Shown here: positions 11,001 to 20,036 of the stretch, piece by piece
How positions within the stretch are numbered: the stretch's first letter is position 1
How the letters are laid out: every line of letters begins with the position of its first letter
DNA from: Chroococcus sp. CMT-3BRIN-NPC107
GTDB taxonomy: Bacteria; Cyanobacteriota; Cyanobacteriia; Cyanobacteriales; Chroococcidiopsidaceae
Length of the DNA stretch: 64,000 nucleotides
Assembly (NCBI GenBank): GCA_019359635.1
Contig: JAHHGY010000004.1
Location: forward strand, 22,669 to 86,668
Direction of reading: 5' to 3'
Notes under the pieces: generated by a model
Told to the model about the DNA's origin: nothing
Database searches by the model: none
The model's input: the letters and a program-made list of their open reading frames with translations, nothing else
Made by a program: the position numbers and the translations under genes

Positions 11001-13346
11001 GACTACAGAGCAGAAGAAAAGGGCTTAACTTTAGTCACTAATTTGCCTGCTTACATTCGGGGAAACTTCAACTTGCACGAGCAGTCAGGTACATCTACAG
11101 ACCCTACTGAAGAATTTACAGACACATTAGAGAACGACTGGAGCGACTTCTACTCTCGTAATACAACTCTCAATACCAACTTTGCTTGTCGTAAAGGGCA
11201 AACGGGCTGCGGTAGTAATGGCGATCAATGGCGCGCTGCAACTATTATTTCTGATGCTATGGTACTGCTATCGGGCAGTTTTCGAGATGGTTTCCGCAAT
11301 CAGGGAGACTACGATCTCAACAATAATGCAGGTACTTCTGTCACTCAAGCTCGTAAGAAAAATGGCTTCTGGGACAACAGCTTTGTTCCCAGTGCTTTAT
11401 GGTGGAATACAAGCAATACTGACAACGCTTATCCTGATGAGAAAACTACCGATAGTTATCTAAGTTCCTACTTAACGAACACAATAACACCAGTTCAGAG
11501 GCGGGTAGATTTTCCTGAATACTTGATGGAATATTGTCCGAAAATACCTGTTTCGTTATGCACTCCATCTGACTGGGTAATTAATACTCTCAATTTAAAG
11601 GCAACCGGAGCTATTAATCTACCCTTTGTTCCTACTATCCATCAGGCAGGCACAACGGCGACAGCCCCATCTTCTAATGTCGAGCGCTACGCCCGCCGTC
11701 TTGCTTTCAAAAGAAAGAGCGACAACACACTTGAACTAACAGATGTGAACGGTGAGGCTACCCCCATACCACTAGGAATTAATTCTCTTGGTGTAATAAA
11801 AGAATTTCCTTACAGCACTGATGCTACAGCAACCCTTCCCCGCACAGCAGATAATGCTCTTTGGTATCAGACGACAACTAACAGGGCTGGCAAACCGAAC
11901 CTTAATACCACATTTGAAACTGACCAGCCATTATCCTATACAGGCGAAACTAAACTTGTTTCGCCTCCTACTCCTGATATTCTAGGTGTACCTAGCCTTA
12001 ACTTACCAGAAAGTAACCCGGCTTCTGGGTACACAATATGCACTAAAAATGATGGTGCTACAAGTAGTCCTTCAGTTAAGAGTAGTAGTACCTTGGGACT
12101 TAGTTGTAACAGTGGCGCTAACAATGCTTATGATGCAGCACAAGCAACGCTTACTGGCTTACTCGCTCTAAATCCTACTACTTCCACGACAGATAACATT
12201 GTTGTGCCTACTCGAACTGGAACTACTGGCGCATTTCCTGCGGCGGCTGGGACAACAACAGTTTTTACTAGCAATCCTTCTGCTCCTACTCAACCTGTTG
12301 TCAACGTTATTGATGTAGGCGGTGATTTTGCTGTGAATACTGGAGACACAATTATCAAACTTGTGGGGAATGAAAATTCCATATTCGTCTTTAGAAGCTC
12401 TGGAAGTAGCCTAGATTTTGGAGATTCTAATGGTTGTAGTACTTGTCGCGGCGTTAAATTAGTCCGAGAGGGGGTTGAGGCAAATAATATATTTTGGGCT
12501 GCAAACTCTAACATGAAATGGAATACAGTTAGTTCAACCTTCCCTCATACACTAGCTGGTACTTTCATTAACAAAGGCACTGGAAGTCCTAAGTGGAATA
12601 ATTTAATCATTGAAGGTGGTCGAATTTTGGATGTAAATGGTATCCCATCCAGTAGTAACTTTAGCTCTGATACTAGAATCTATGCGATTGCGTCTAATGG
12701 TCAGCCTTTATTAGTACCAGTCCTCCAAATTCATAGCCCAGAAGGAACTCCTTCTAACAGCAGTACCGATTTACCAACTGATGGCAATCTCGATGGTCAG
12801 TGGTTACAACGTGTAACGGCTGACAACGTAACCATTAATGCTGTTTTTGTATCAGGCAACAGTCCTAGCCGACCAGAAGAAGGTGATTTAGCGGGTCTGC
12901 ATAACTTTGTACGTTTTATAGAAAGATGGGCAGATAAACCACTCAATATTAAGGGTAGCTTCATGCAACTTAGTCGCAGTGCTTACGCTACAGCACCATT
13001 CACAAATGTACTAGCTGCCAAACAATCAGCTAACGATGGTACTCTGAGCATTTTTGGATATAGCTCCACTTCTTACAAAGGAAATAGCAGAGGCTATTAC
13101 ACTCCACCAACTCGGCAATGGGGGTTTGATGTAGGACTTTTGTCTCAGTCTCCAGACCTTTTTGCCCAAAAATTTACACTACCACCAACGACTCCTCCCG
13201 ATGAATTTTTTAGGCAAGTAGGACAAGACGATGCTTGGGTGAATAATTTGCTCTGTGCCGCAGAAAAATTGCCTCCAGCTACAGCTTATACTGCCGCCAT
13301 CAACCAACGTCCTAACAATTGTCTAGCTATTAGTCTCTATCAATAA
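8028..13346 (+). CDS. hpsA: HpsA-like giant prepilin-type protein (hormogonium polysaccharide biosynthesis protein HpsA family)
   Basis: ~1772 aa from ATG 8028 (a TTG at 7968 is in frame). N-term basic, then FEAGFVLPTVAMVSLVVVLLSVALVVRAF; immediately followed by prepilin genes as in hps loci. Confidence 0.8.
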   Translation: MSTNKQDKAKQNLLKQIKQPSKKTAPKHQIQWLLRSLLVRGSSNFEAGFVLPTVAMVSLVVVLLSVALVVRAFDRSKNASNVRVNQVVLNAATPAVDRAKAKLKALLSDPTLPRDTPSDIALYNAINSSRYTFGDETQLKLVKDINGNGTIEKQPDSSRYVLENDETLSTAWKFPVDTDNNGKFDSYTLYSITFRSPSRGTDGKFNRVRNPLEARTPPMKGALSRQCENTAGTSSSLVGESSWYKSGSKLTKSFFAYTATVPITASPGEGYEVYAGNKGFTALEYQQDQSRVPLNNNAALFQDDLELSPGPAFRMNGKIFTNANLLIGGHGGAIRLYQVSSKNSCFYKEENSKINVGGNVGTGNIADTTDQTAVTIDLFKGLGNAPGTATIDGSNRSTTFSGGNKVGYNDAAYTARIALMKQKALTFSTTNPPTVTSVNSVAEYPAAVKDGFRAKVTALGGNSLNPQDVLADQIEIYLKDRTRRVPFAEIGFGANALSSYTSANIFTSGIAIDPPAVWREPTTANTGLTLNTDNLKQTQPEKQQEEGIETYLGDRINVGNNLPAIWKNGTSYITDPLEKLFLGSTIKWTAPSDKPRYRTTQVVALPDIGISDRNGFWEDAAAQQPANNLSNTGGLRVITGAGIYHNLASTNTVLSATSFLRATPTTLDNGTSIPIAPLLAGDTTATAIPYTLIWPDTMPMSGGADDPITTGVNESIAPPHLRMRATAVYHYVSSAGTSQTPIACVSSYYDPTNATTAKNKINFDGGYGTDTTNGRSNNGVVYLTPYSSNTDRVTAIATNLAELKAQAKLMFPNGRIVNEPLQKALVKLNGSGGLLDSNKPLSLSENSAIDTAICSIKILDTTLSPSTSPVFPHGAIREATFLNAREIKAIDKTASNYDLELEQRQPLEIRVTDINLDSDPAKGITKKTIGTNEYVLPNSGIIYASRDDGLLDLSDTSAEKELISPTDFKLDPTRRPNSIRLINGSNLERDDDYRAEEKGLTLVTNLPAYIRGNFNLHEQSGTSTDPTEEFTDTLENDWSDFYSRNTTLNTNFACRKGQTGCGSNGDQWRAATIISDAMVLLSGSFRDGFRNQGDYDLNNNAGTSVTQARKKNGFWDNSFVPSALWWNTSNTDNAYPDEKTTDSYLSSYLTNTITPVQRRVDFPEYLMEYCPKIPVSLCTPSDWVINTLNLKATGAINLPFVPTIHQAGTTATAPSSNVERYARRLAFKRKSDNTLELTDVNGEATPIPLGINSLGVIKEFPYSTDATATLPRTADNALWYQTTTNRAGKPNLNTTFETDQPLSYTGETKLVSPPTPDILGVPSLNLPESNPASGYTICTKNDGATSSPSVKSSSTLGLSCNSGANNAYDAAQATLTGLLALNPTTSTTDNIVVPTRTGTTGAFPAAAGTTTVFTSNPSAPTQPVVNVIDVGGDFAVNTGDTIIKLVGNENSIFVFRSSGSSLDFGDSNGCSTCRGVKLVREGVEANNIFWAANSNMKWNTVSSTFPHTLAGTFINKGTGSPKWNNLIIEGGRILDVNGIPSSSNFSSDTRIYAIASNGQPLLVPVLQIHSPEGTPSNSSTDLPTDGNLDGQWLQRVTADNVTINAVFVSGNSPSRPEEGDLAGLHNFVRFIERWADKPLNIKGSFMQLSRSAYATAPFTNVLAAKQSANDGTLSIFGYSSTSYKGNSRGYYTPPTRQWGFDVGLLSQSPDLFAQKFTLPPTTPPDEFFRQVGQDDAWVNNLLCAAEKLPPATAYTAAINQRPNNCLAISLYQ

Positions 13347-13386
13347 CTAGCACTACAGTTTTAAATTCTGTAGCTACTGACTAACT

Positions 13387-14085
13387 ATGATTACATCCAA
13401 ACAAAAGCAACTTCTTACTTTATCTAGTCAATCGGGTTTCACTATTATTGAGTCTTTGATGGCTGTAATTGTAGTTGCGATCTTGATGACAGCGATCGCC
13501 CCCGCGATCGCTTTATCCGTAGCTACACGAGTCCAGGCAAGGCGAATAGAATTAGCGTCTCAAGCAGCTAGAGCTTATGTTGATGGAGTAAAAGCCGGAA
13601 CTATTACTGCTCCCTTCTACACTGTCACACTATCGGAAGTGAATGCAACAACTAAGGTGTTTACATCGGCTCGCTCCAACTTTGCAGCTATTGCGGCTCC
13701 TACAAATACTACAGGTAGCTTATCGTGTACTCCTCCGATAACAACTCCTGCAACTACAACAAACTATTACTGTGCAAACACTACTACATTAAGTTTGTAC
13801 TGTATTAATGGCGATGAGACAGCAGGCTGTAGCAGTAATAGTGTTAGAGACTTAGTAATTCAATCTTTTCGCACAAGTAATGACCAAAATTACTTGATGG
13901 GAGTACGAGTTTATCGGACAGATGGTTTCAAGACTTCTGGTGCTTTTGAATTAGGAGGACAGCAAGCTACTTTTACTGGTGGACTTGGCAAGCCTAAAGC
14001 TCCCCTATTACAAATGACTACAGAAATTACTAGCTCTCAGCCTGTATATCAGGACTACTGCAATCGCCTGGGCGGTTGTACTTAA
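13387..14085 (+). CDS. hpsB: prepilin-type protein (HpsB-like)
   Basis: QSGFTIIESLMAVIVVAILMTAIAPAIALSV type IV prepilin motif; position directly after hpsA. Confidence 0.7.
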   Translation: MITSKQKQLLTLSSQSGFTIIESLMAVIVVAILMTAIAPAIALSVATRVQARRIELASQAARAYVDGVKAGTITAPFYTVTLSEVNATTKVFTSARSNFAAIAAPTNTTGSLSCTPPITTPATTTNYYCANTTTLSLYCINGDETAGCSSNSVRDLVIQSFRTSNDQNYLMGVRVYRTDGFKTSGAFELGGQQATFTGGLGKPKAPLLQMTTEITSSQPVYQDYCNRLGGCT

Positions 14086-14088
14086 ATT

Positions 14089-15126
14089 ATGCTTGCCAAA
14101 GTTATATCTAATATTGGAGCGATCGCACCCATGCTTGGTTTACTGACCAAATTAATGAAAAAAGCACCAAAACGCTCTGAACAGGGCTTTACCCTAATTG
14201 AACTATTGGTGGCTATGGTTATCGCCACTCTAGTGATTACACCTTTATTAGGGTTTATGATAGATATTCTAAATCGCGATCGTATTGAACAAGCAAAAGC
14301 AACTTCTGAAGCTGAAATTCAAGCTGCCATTGATTACATCGCTCAAGATTTGGAACAAGCAGTTTATATCTACGATGCTACTGGGTTGGATAACATCTCG
14401 AATTTGACTGCTGGCACAACTTCTGGTATTAAAGATCAAATTCCACCTGTAGCGGAAGCTGATGGTTGTGGAAGTGCAACACCTACCTGTGTACCCATTC
14501 TTGTTTTTTGGAAGCGCGAACCTAGAAAGCAAATCATTCCCAACACTGTTACTACTAGCTGCGCTGGGACAAATGCCCCTTCTTGCGACGACACCTTTGT
14601 TTACTCTTTAGTTTCCTACTACTTAGTTAAAGGTGCTACTGCTAACAAGTGGTCTAATACTGCTCGTATTGCTAGATTCCAAATCAAAAACGGAGTAATA
14701 AATCCTACCACTCCTACTACTACAACGGGTGGTGTTACTAGTCCTAACAATCTTGTAGAATCCGATCCAGGATTTAATCTTTTTGATGTCTCCTTGCCAG
14801 GTACTACTCTTCAAGACAAGATGAACCGTTGGCAGAAAGCATCCGCAGCTTACACAGCCAAGGCTGATGTACTAGTTGATTTTATCGATCAAAGTACAAT
14901 TGGAATTACACCAAGTTGTCCTGCGACAACTCAACCAGTACCATCGACTTTAGTTGGTGGTTTTTATGCTTGTATTGACTCATCTAGAACTTTGGCGCAA
15001 GTTTTTATCAGGGGAAATGCCCTTGCCCGTATACAACAAAGTAACACCTATACTACAAGTCAGTCTACTTATTTTCCAACTGCAAATATTCAAGTTAAAG
15101 GACGTAGTTTTTTAAGTGTTAACTAA
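14089..15126 (+). CDS. hpsC: prepilin-type protein (HpsC-like, PilW/GspJ type)
   Basis: EQGFTLIELLVAMVIATLVITPLLGFMIDIL motif; 345 aa; same operon orientation. Confidence 0.7.
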   Translation: MLAKVISNIGAIAPMLGLLTKLMKKAPKRSEQGFTLIELLVAMVIATLVITPLLGFMIDILNRDRIEQAKATSEAEIQAAIDYIAQDLEQAVYIYDATGLDNISNLTAGTTSGIKDQIPPVAEADGCGSATPTCVPILVFWKREPRKQIIPNTVTTSCAGTNAPSCDDTFVYSLVSYYLVKGATANKWSNTARIARFQIKNGVINPTTPTTTTGGVTSPNNLVESDPGFNLFDVSLPGTTLQDKMNRWQKASAAYTAKADVLVDFIDQSTIGITPSCPATTQPVPSTLVGGFYACIDSSRTLAQVFIRGNALARIQQSNTYTTSQSTYFPTANIQVKGRSFLSVN

Positions 15127-15175
15127 TCTTTTTTATACATACTCAGAACGGAAGTAGAAAATTAAACAAAAGAGT

Positions 15176-15853
15176 ATGAAAATTTCATTTATATTCAAAT
15201 TTTTGCTCCATTTTAAATCAAACATAGCAACGTTAAAATGTAATAAATCTCCATCACTAAGTATGCAGATGGTTTTGGTAAAGAACTCGCCAGTTCATTT
15301 TCAATCCGGCTTTACCCTGATCGAAATGCTAGTGGTTATAATCATAGTTGGAATTTTGAGTGCGATCGCCGCACCAAGCTGGCTAAACTTTGTCGCTCAA
15401 CGACGCGCTAATGTTATAAATGATGCAGTTTTGCAGGCGATAAGGCAAGCTCAAAGCGAAGCTAAAAAAAACAAACTTAGTTACAGTGTAAGTTTTAAAT
15501 CCACAAACCAAGTACCAGAAGTTGCTATTTATCCTAATAATAGTACTGCCATCTGGGGAAATTTGGTTAAAGATTCAAGTATCAAACCAGGGCAATTATT
15601 GCTAGGTACAAACATTACTGGGATTGACACTGTAAGTACAACTATTACTTATGGTTCAACTACATCTCAAACAATTAGTTTTGACTATAGTGGTAACTTA
15701 TCATCCTCTGGTCTTATTAATTCGGTTATAGCGGTTGGCATACCTACAGCAAATAACTCCACCACAATATTGGAATCGACTAGAAGATGTGTCAAAATAG
15801 TAACTCTTTTAGGGTCGATGCAAACTGAGCAAACAAGCAAATGTAACCCTTAA
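15176..15853 (+). CDS. GspH/FimT-family pseudopilin
   Basis: QSGFTLIEMLVVIIIVGILSAIAAPSWLNFVAQRR; start could be ATG 15263 (MQMVLVKNSPVHFQSGF). Confidence 0.82.
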   Translation: MKISFIFKFLLHFKSNIATLKCNKSPSLSMQMVLVKNSPVHFQSGFTLIEMLVVIIIVGILSAIAAPSWLNFVAQRRANVINDAVLQAIRQAQSEAKKNKLSYSVSFKSTNQVPEVAIYPNNSTAIWGNLVKDSSIKPGQLLLGTNITGIDTVSTTITYGSTTSQTISFDYSGNLSSSGLINSVIAVGIPTANNSTTILESTRRCVKIVTLLGSMQTEQTSKCNP

Positions 15854-15869
15854 TAAAATTGATCAGTGT

Positions 15870-16421
15870 ATGAAAAATCAACAGTTTTACTACTCAAATC
15901 AGGGTTTTACACTGCTTGAAGTGTTGGTAACAGTGCTAATAGTGGGAATTTTGAGTGCGATCGCAGTTCCTAGCTGGCTGTCATTTATACAAACTCGTCG
16001 GCTCAACACAGCCCAAGACCAAGCTTACCGCTCAATCCGCGAAGCTCAAAGTAATGCCAAAAAAGAAAAACGTGCCTGGGAAACTTGCTTTCGTGACGAT
16101 GGCACTAAAGTTTTATGGTCTACTCGTAGCGTACCTGTAAGTAATGTTACTACCAGTTGTAGTAATGCTACGAATTGGCAAACTCTGATTGGAGAAAATG
16201 CTAACACTATTGCTATAGATACAACTAGCACAACTTTGGATAACAGCCAAACTGGTTATTATCGAAGACAGTTTGAATACAACGGCAGTACCAATCCACC
16301 GTTTCGCAGAATTACTTTGATTGTGCGTAATGAACCTAGTGGTATCAAGCGCTGCGTATTTGTATCTACTTTATTAGGAGCGCTTCGCACCGATAAAGAT
16401 AAAGATAGTGGTTGCACATAA
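15870..16421 (+). CDS. GspH/FimT-family pseudopilin
   Basis: NQGFTLLEVLVTVLIVGILSAIAVPSWLSFIQTRR; paralog of the preceding gene. Confidence 0.82.
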   Translation: MKNQQFYYSNQGFTLLEVLVTVLIVGILSAIAVPSWLSFIQTRRLNTAQDQAYRSIREAQSNAKKEKRAWETCFRDDGTKVLWSTRSVPVSNVTTSCSNATNWQTLIGENANTIAIDTTSTTLDNSQTGYYRRQFEYNGSTNPPFRRITLIVRNEPSGIKRCVFVSTLLGALRTDKDKDSGCT

Positions 16422-16469
16422 TAATCAGTGCTATCAGTAAAAAACAAGTCATTCCAAATATAAACAAAA

Positions 16470-16507
16470 TAGCTTGCTAATAAGTTTAAAACCTCATCAG
16501 CAAGCTA
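16470..16507. terminator. Bidirectional terminator-like hairpin between convergent pseudopilin and pntB genes
   Basis: tagcttgct (16470-16478) ... agcaagcta (16499-16507). Confidence 0.4.
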
Positions 16508-16559
16508 CCTAAATATTATTTATTTATGTCTATATATTGCCTAAAGTAATTCGTTGCTT

Positions 16560-17963
16560 TTAAAGCTGCTTTACTTCAGCGACTAGCTTTGCAACCATAT
16601 CTTTAGCGCTGCCAAATAGCATAGTAGTTTTGTCTTTGTAGAACAATTCATTTTCTATCCCAGCAAAACCCGCACTCATACCGCGCTTAATGACAATTGT
16701 CTGTTTCGCTTTGTCTACTTCTAATATTGGCATCCCATAAATTGGACTAGCGGTATCGTGACGAGCGGCGGGATTGACTACATCATTTGCGCCAATTACT
16801 AAAGCTACATCGGTTTGTTCAAACTGAGGATTGATATCATCCATATCCGATAGCTGAGGATAGGGAACATTTGCCTCGGCTAATAATACGTTCATATGCC
16901 CCGGCATCCGCCCCGCAACAGGGTGAATGGCGTATTTGACATCTACACCCATCCGCTCTAATTGATCGGCTAATTCACGCACGCTATGCTGTGCCTGAGC
17001 CACTGCCATACCATAGCCCGGAACAATTACAACCGAACGAGCATAACCTAGCATCATTGCGCCTTCTTCAGGATCGATACTACGGACAGTTTTATCTGTT
17101 GCTGTTGCTCCTGCACCACCGCTTGCAACTCCACCGCCGCCAAAAGCGCCAAATAGAACGCTAAATAACGAGCGATTCATTGCCTTACACATAATCTGAG
17201 TCAAAATCAATCCAGACGCGCCTACCAATGCGCCAGCGACGATTAGCATATTGTTCATGACTACAAAGCCCGCCGCACTTGCTGCTACTCCCGATAAGGA
17301 ATTCAATAGCGAAATAACTACAGGCATATCGCCGCCACCGATGGGGATAACAAATAGCACCCCTAGCAGTAGCGATAAAGCAACTACACCGAGAAATAAA
17401 GGTACATTTTCTGGCGTTACTATTAAGAAACCGCTACCAACTACAAACCCAATCAGCAACAAAATATTAATTGGTTGCTGTAAGGGAAAAGTAATCGGAG
17501 AGCCGCTAATTAAACCTTGCAACTTCGCAAAAGCTACCATACTGCCCGTAAAGGTGACACCACCAATAAATACATCTAGCAGCATGGAAATATTGGCATC
17601 TAAAGCTATAGCTTCGCCATTGCCAATTAAGCGCCAAAACTCAGCTACCGCTACAAGTGCTGATGCTAAACCGCCCAAACCATTCAACAAACCTACCATT
17701 TGGGGCATTTCAGTCATGGCAACTCTTTGGGCTGCGATCGCGCCAATTAGCGAACCAATTGCTAAACCTACCAAAATCATCTCATAATTCAATACTTGCC
17801 GATCTAATAGAGTTGCCCCCACCGCTAGCAGCATTCCCCCAGAAGCTAACAAGTTACCGTTACGCGCTGTAGCTGGAGAACCTAGTTGTTTTAAACCGAT
17901 GATAAATAAAGACACTGCAACTAAATAAGTTAGCTGTATCCCCGTTGGCAAAAAATCGCTCAC
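16560..17963 (-). CDS. pntB: NAD(P) transhydrogenase subunit beta
   Basis: 467 aa; multi-TM plus NADP-binding domain (VVIVPGYGMAVAQAQH, VALVIGANDVVNPAAR). Confidence 0.97.
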   Translation of the reverse strand: MSDFLPTGIQLTYLVAVSLFIIGLKQLGSPATARNGNLLASGGMLLAVGATLLDRQVLNYEMILVGLAIGSLIGAIAAQRVAMTEMPQMVGLLNGLGGLASALVAVAEFWRLIGNGEAIALDANISMLLDVFIGGVTFTGSMVAFAKLQGLISGSPITFPLQQPINILLLIGFVVGSGFLIVTPENVPLFLGVVALSLLLGVLFVIPIGGGDMPVVISLLNSLSGVAASAAGFVVMNNMLIVAGALVGASGLILTQIMCKAMNRSLFSVLFGAFGGGGVASGGAGATATDKTVRSIDPEEGAMMLGYARSVVIVPGYGMAVAQAQHSVRELADQLERMGVDVKYAIHPVAGRMPGHMNVLLAEANVPYPQLSDMDDINPQFEQTDVALVIGANDVVNPAARHDTASPIYGMPILEVDKAKQTIVIKRGMSAGFAGIENELFYKDKTTMLFGSAKDMVAKLVAEVKQL

Positions 17964-18256
17964 TATGCTTTAATCTCCTTCTTTTTAAACATTTGCAACA
18001 TCCGGTCAGTAACCAAAAAGCCACCCACAACGTTGATAGTTGCTAGTACAATTGCAATCAATCCCAAAATGACGCTGGTATTTAAGTCCCTACTCCCAGC
18101 GACAACTAACGCGCCAATTACGGCAATTCCCGAAATAGCGTTAGCACCAGACATCAAAGGCGTGTGCAAGGTTGGCGGTACTTTGTTGATTACTTCAAAG
18201 CCAACAAAAGATGCTAAAACAAACACAAATAAGGCAGCAATTAATGCTTCGGTCAT
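17963..18256 (-). CDS. pntA-2: NAD(P) transhydrogenase subunit alpha, membrane part
   Basis: 97 aa: GFEVINKVPPTLHTPLMSGANAISGIAVIGALV; 1-bp overlap with pntB. Confidence 0.95.
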   Translation of the reverse strand: MTEALIAALFVFVLASFVGFEVINKVPPTLHTPLMSGANAISGIAVIGALVVAGSRDLNTSVILGLIAIVLATINVVGGFLVTDRMLQMFKKKEIKA

Positions 18257-18316
18257 CGTTATAAGTCTCCTGATTAAAAACTAATTAGGCATTACCGATT
18301 AAATTTGTAAATTTTG

Positions 18317-18347
18317 GTAGAGACGTTGCACTGCAACGCCTCTACCT
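18317..18347. repeat. Interspersed palindromic repeat inside the pnt operon
   Basis: ggtagagacgttgca-c-tgcaacgcctctacc, 15-bp near-perfect stem between pntA-1 and pntA-2. Confidence 0.6.
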
Positions 18348-18394
18348 AGGTTTTTAAATCGCGATCGCATTCACGCCTAAATTGGACAATGCCA

Positions 18395-19561
18395 CTAATT
18401 GCCTACGGTTGCACTAGCAGTATTTAAAGCATCGCGCACTCTTTGGTTGCGAATCTCGCCGCCGTGTGTAATGCAAGCAGAATTGATAATGTCGTCCGCA
18501 AAATCGAGGTTGAGGGCGTTGTCTTTAACTAAATACTGCACCAATGTAGCCAAGTTTTTTGAATACATCTGGCTGGCATGGACGGGCATGGAAGAAGGTA
18601 AATTTATTGTGCCGATAATTGTCACGCCGTGCCATTGTACGTCTTTTCCTGGCTCGGTACGGGCGCAATTTCCACCTTGTTCTGCTGCTAAATCGACAAT
18701 TACCGATCCCGGCTTCATTTGCGCTACCATTTCCTCGGTTACAAGTAAGGGTGCTTTTTTACCTTGTACTTGAGCCGTTGTAATTACTACATCTGACTGC
18801 TTGATGTGTTCGGCGACTACTTCTTGAGTGCGTTGTCTAGCATCGGCAGAGATTTCTTTAGCATAACCACCTGCGGCTACAGTTTCCTCCTCTAGTTTTA
18901 CTTCGACAAACTTAGCTCCCAAGCTTTGCACTTCTTCTTTAACGGCGGGACGAATATCAAAAGCTTCTACCACTGCGCCCAATCTCCGCGCTGTAGCGAT
19001 CGCTTGCAACCCTGCTACCCCTGCGCCCATTACAAATACTTTTGCTGGGGCAATAGTTCCGGCTGCTGTTGTTAGCATCGGGAAGTATTTAGGCAAAGCC
19101 GCCGCCGCAATTAGTACCGACTTGTAACCAGCTACCGATGCTTGGGATGATAAAGCATCCATACTTTGCGCTCTACTGCTGCGGGGAATAAGTTCAATAG
19201 CAAAAGCTGTAACTTTTTTGTCTGCTAACTTTTGAGCAATTTCTGGCACTCCCAAGGGGTTGAGAAAAGCAATTAACACCGCTCCATCTTTGAGCAAATC
19301 AATTTCTTGTCTGCCGTCTTCTCGCTCTTGGGGTAAACCAACTTTGAGCAATATATCCGCCTCGCCCCAAATTGCCGCACTATCAGCTACAATCTTTGCT
19401 CCGGCTGCTTCATAGGCTGCATCGGTGAAAAAAGAGCGATCACCTGCGCCCGTTTCTACCCATACTTCTAAGCCATTTTTTACTAATCGCGCTACTGTTT
19501 CAGGTATTAAAGCAACGCGACGTTCGCCGACTTCAATTTCTTTGGCAACCGCTATTCTCAT
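18395..19561 (-). CDS. pntA-1: NAD(P) transhydrogenase subunit alpha, NAD-binding part
   Basis: MRIAVAKEIEVGERRVALIPETVARLVKNGLEV..., VFVMGAGVAGLQAIATARRLGAVVEAFDIRP. Confidence 0.97.
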   Translation of the reverse strand: MRIAVAKEIEVGERRVALIPETVARLVKNGLEVWVETGAGDRSFFTDAAYEAAGAKIVADSAAIWGEADILLKVGLPQEREDGRQEIDLLKDGAVLIAFLNPLGVPEIAQKLADKKVTAFAIELIPRSSRAQSMDALSSQASVAGYKSVLIAAAALPKYFPMLTTAAGTIAPAKVFVMGAGVAGLQAIATARRLGAVVEAFDIRPAVKEEVQSLGAKFVEVKLEEETVAAGGYAKEISADARQRTQEVVAEHIKQSDVVITTAQVQGKKAPLLVTEEMVAQMKPGSVIVDLAAEQGGNCARTEPGKDVQWHGVTIIGTINLPSSMPVHASQMYSKNLATLVQYLVKDNALNLDFADDIINSACITHGGEIRNQRVRDALNTASATVGN

Positions 19562-20036
19562 TTCATCTCCTTAAAATCGGGAAAACTTGTTCTTTGCCAG
19601 GTTTAAATTAGGTTAAATTTTTGTACTTACCGACTTTCTGGCAGTGGCAGCAATAGAATGTGCCTTAGACCAATTAAATTAGTGATAGTCTTTAGACACG
19701 CATTGAGCAACAGTTTCCTTTTTTAAAGTTGCACATTTTGCCCATCTTAGGTCTATATCTAACTTAAGAAACTTTGTCTTTAGAATTTTTTATAATTTCA
19801 TCAATGTTTGGGGTGCGATCGCTTATCTTCAATAGTTTTGGATAATTTAGCTTATTTAGCTGAGGTTTGGGTGATGATTATTTTTGATTTTTATCGCAAA
19901 ATTCCTTAATATTTGACAGTTTCATGCTTGGCACTAGCTAGTTTTAAACCTAGCTTAAGGCACTTTTTGCTAACTTTGCCGTCTAACATTGTTAAGCAAG
20001 TAGTAAATTATAAGTACAAAAACTTACTCCAAATCA

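Noticed and set aside
17251-17787. 178-aa plus-strand ORF opposite pntB
   Set aside because: Antisense to a highly conserved gene; composition typical of reversed membrane-protein codons.
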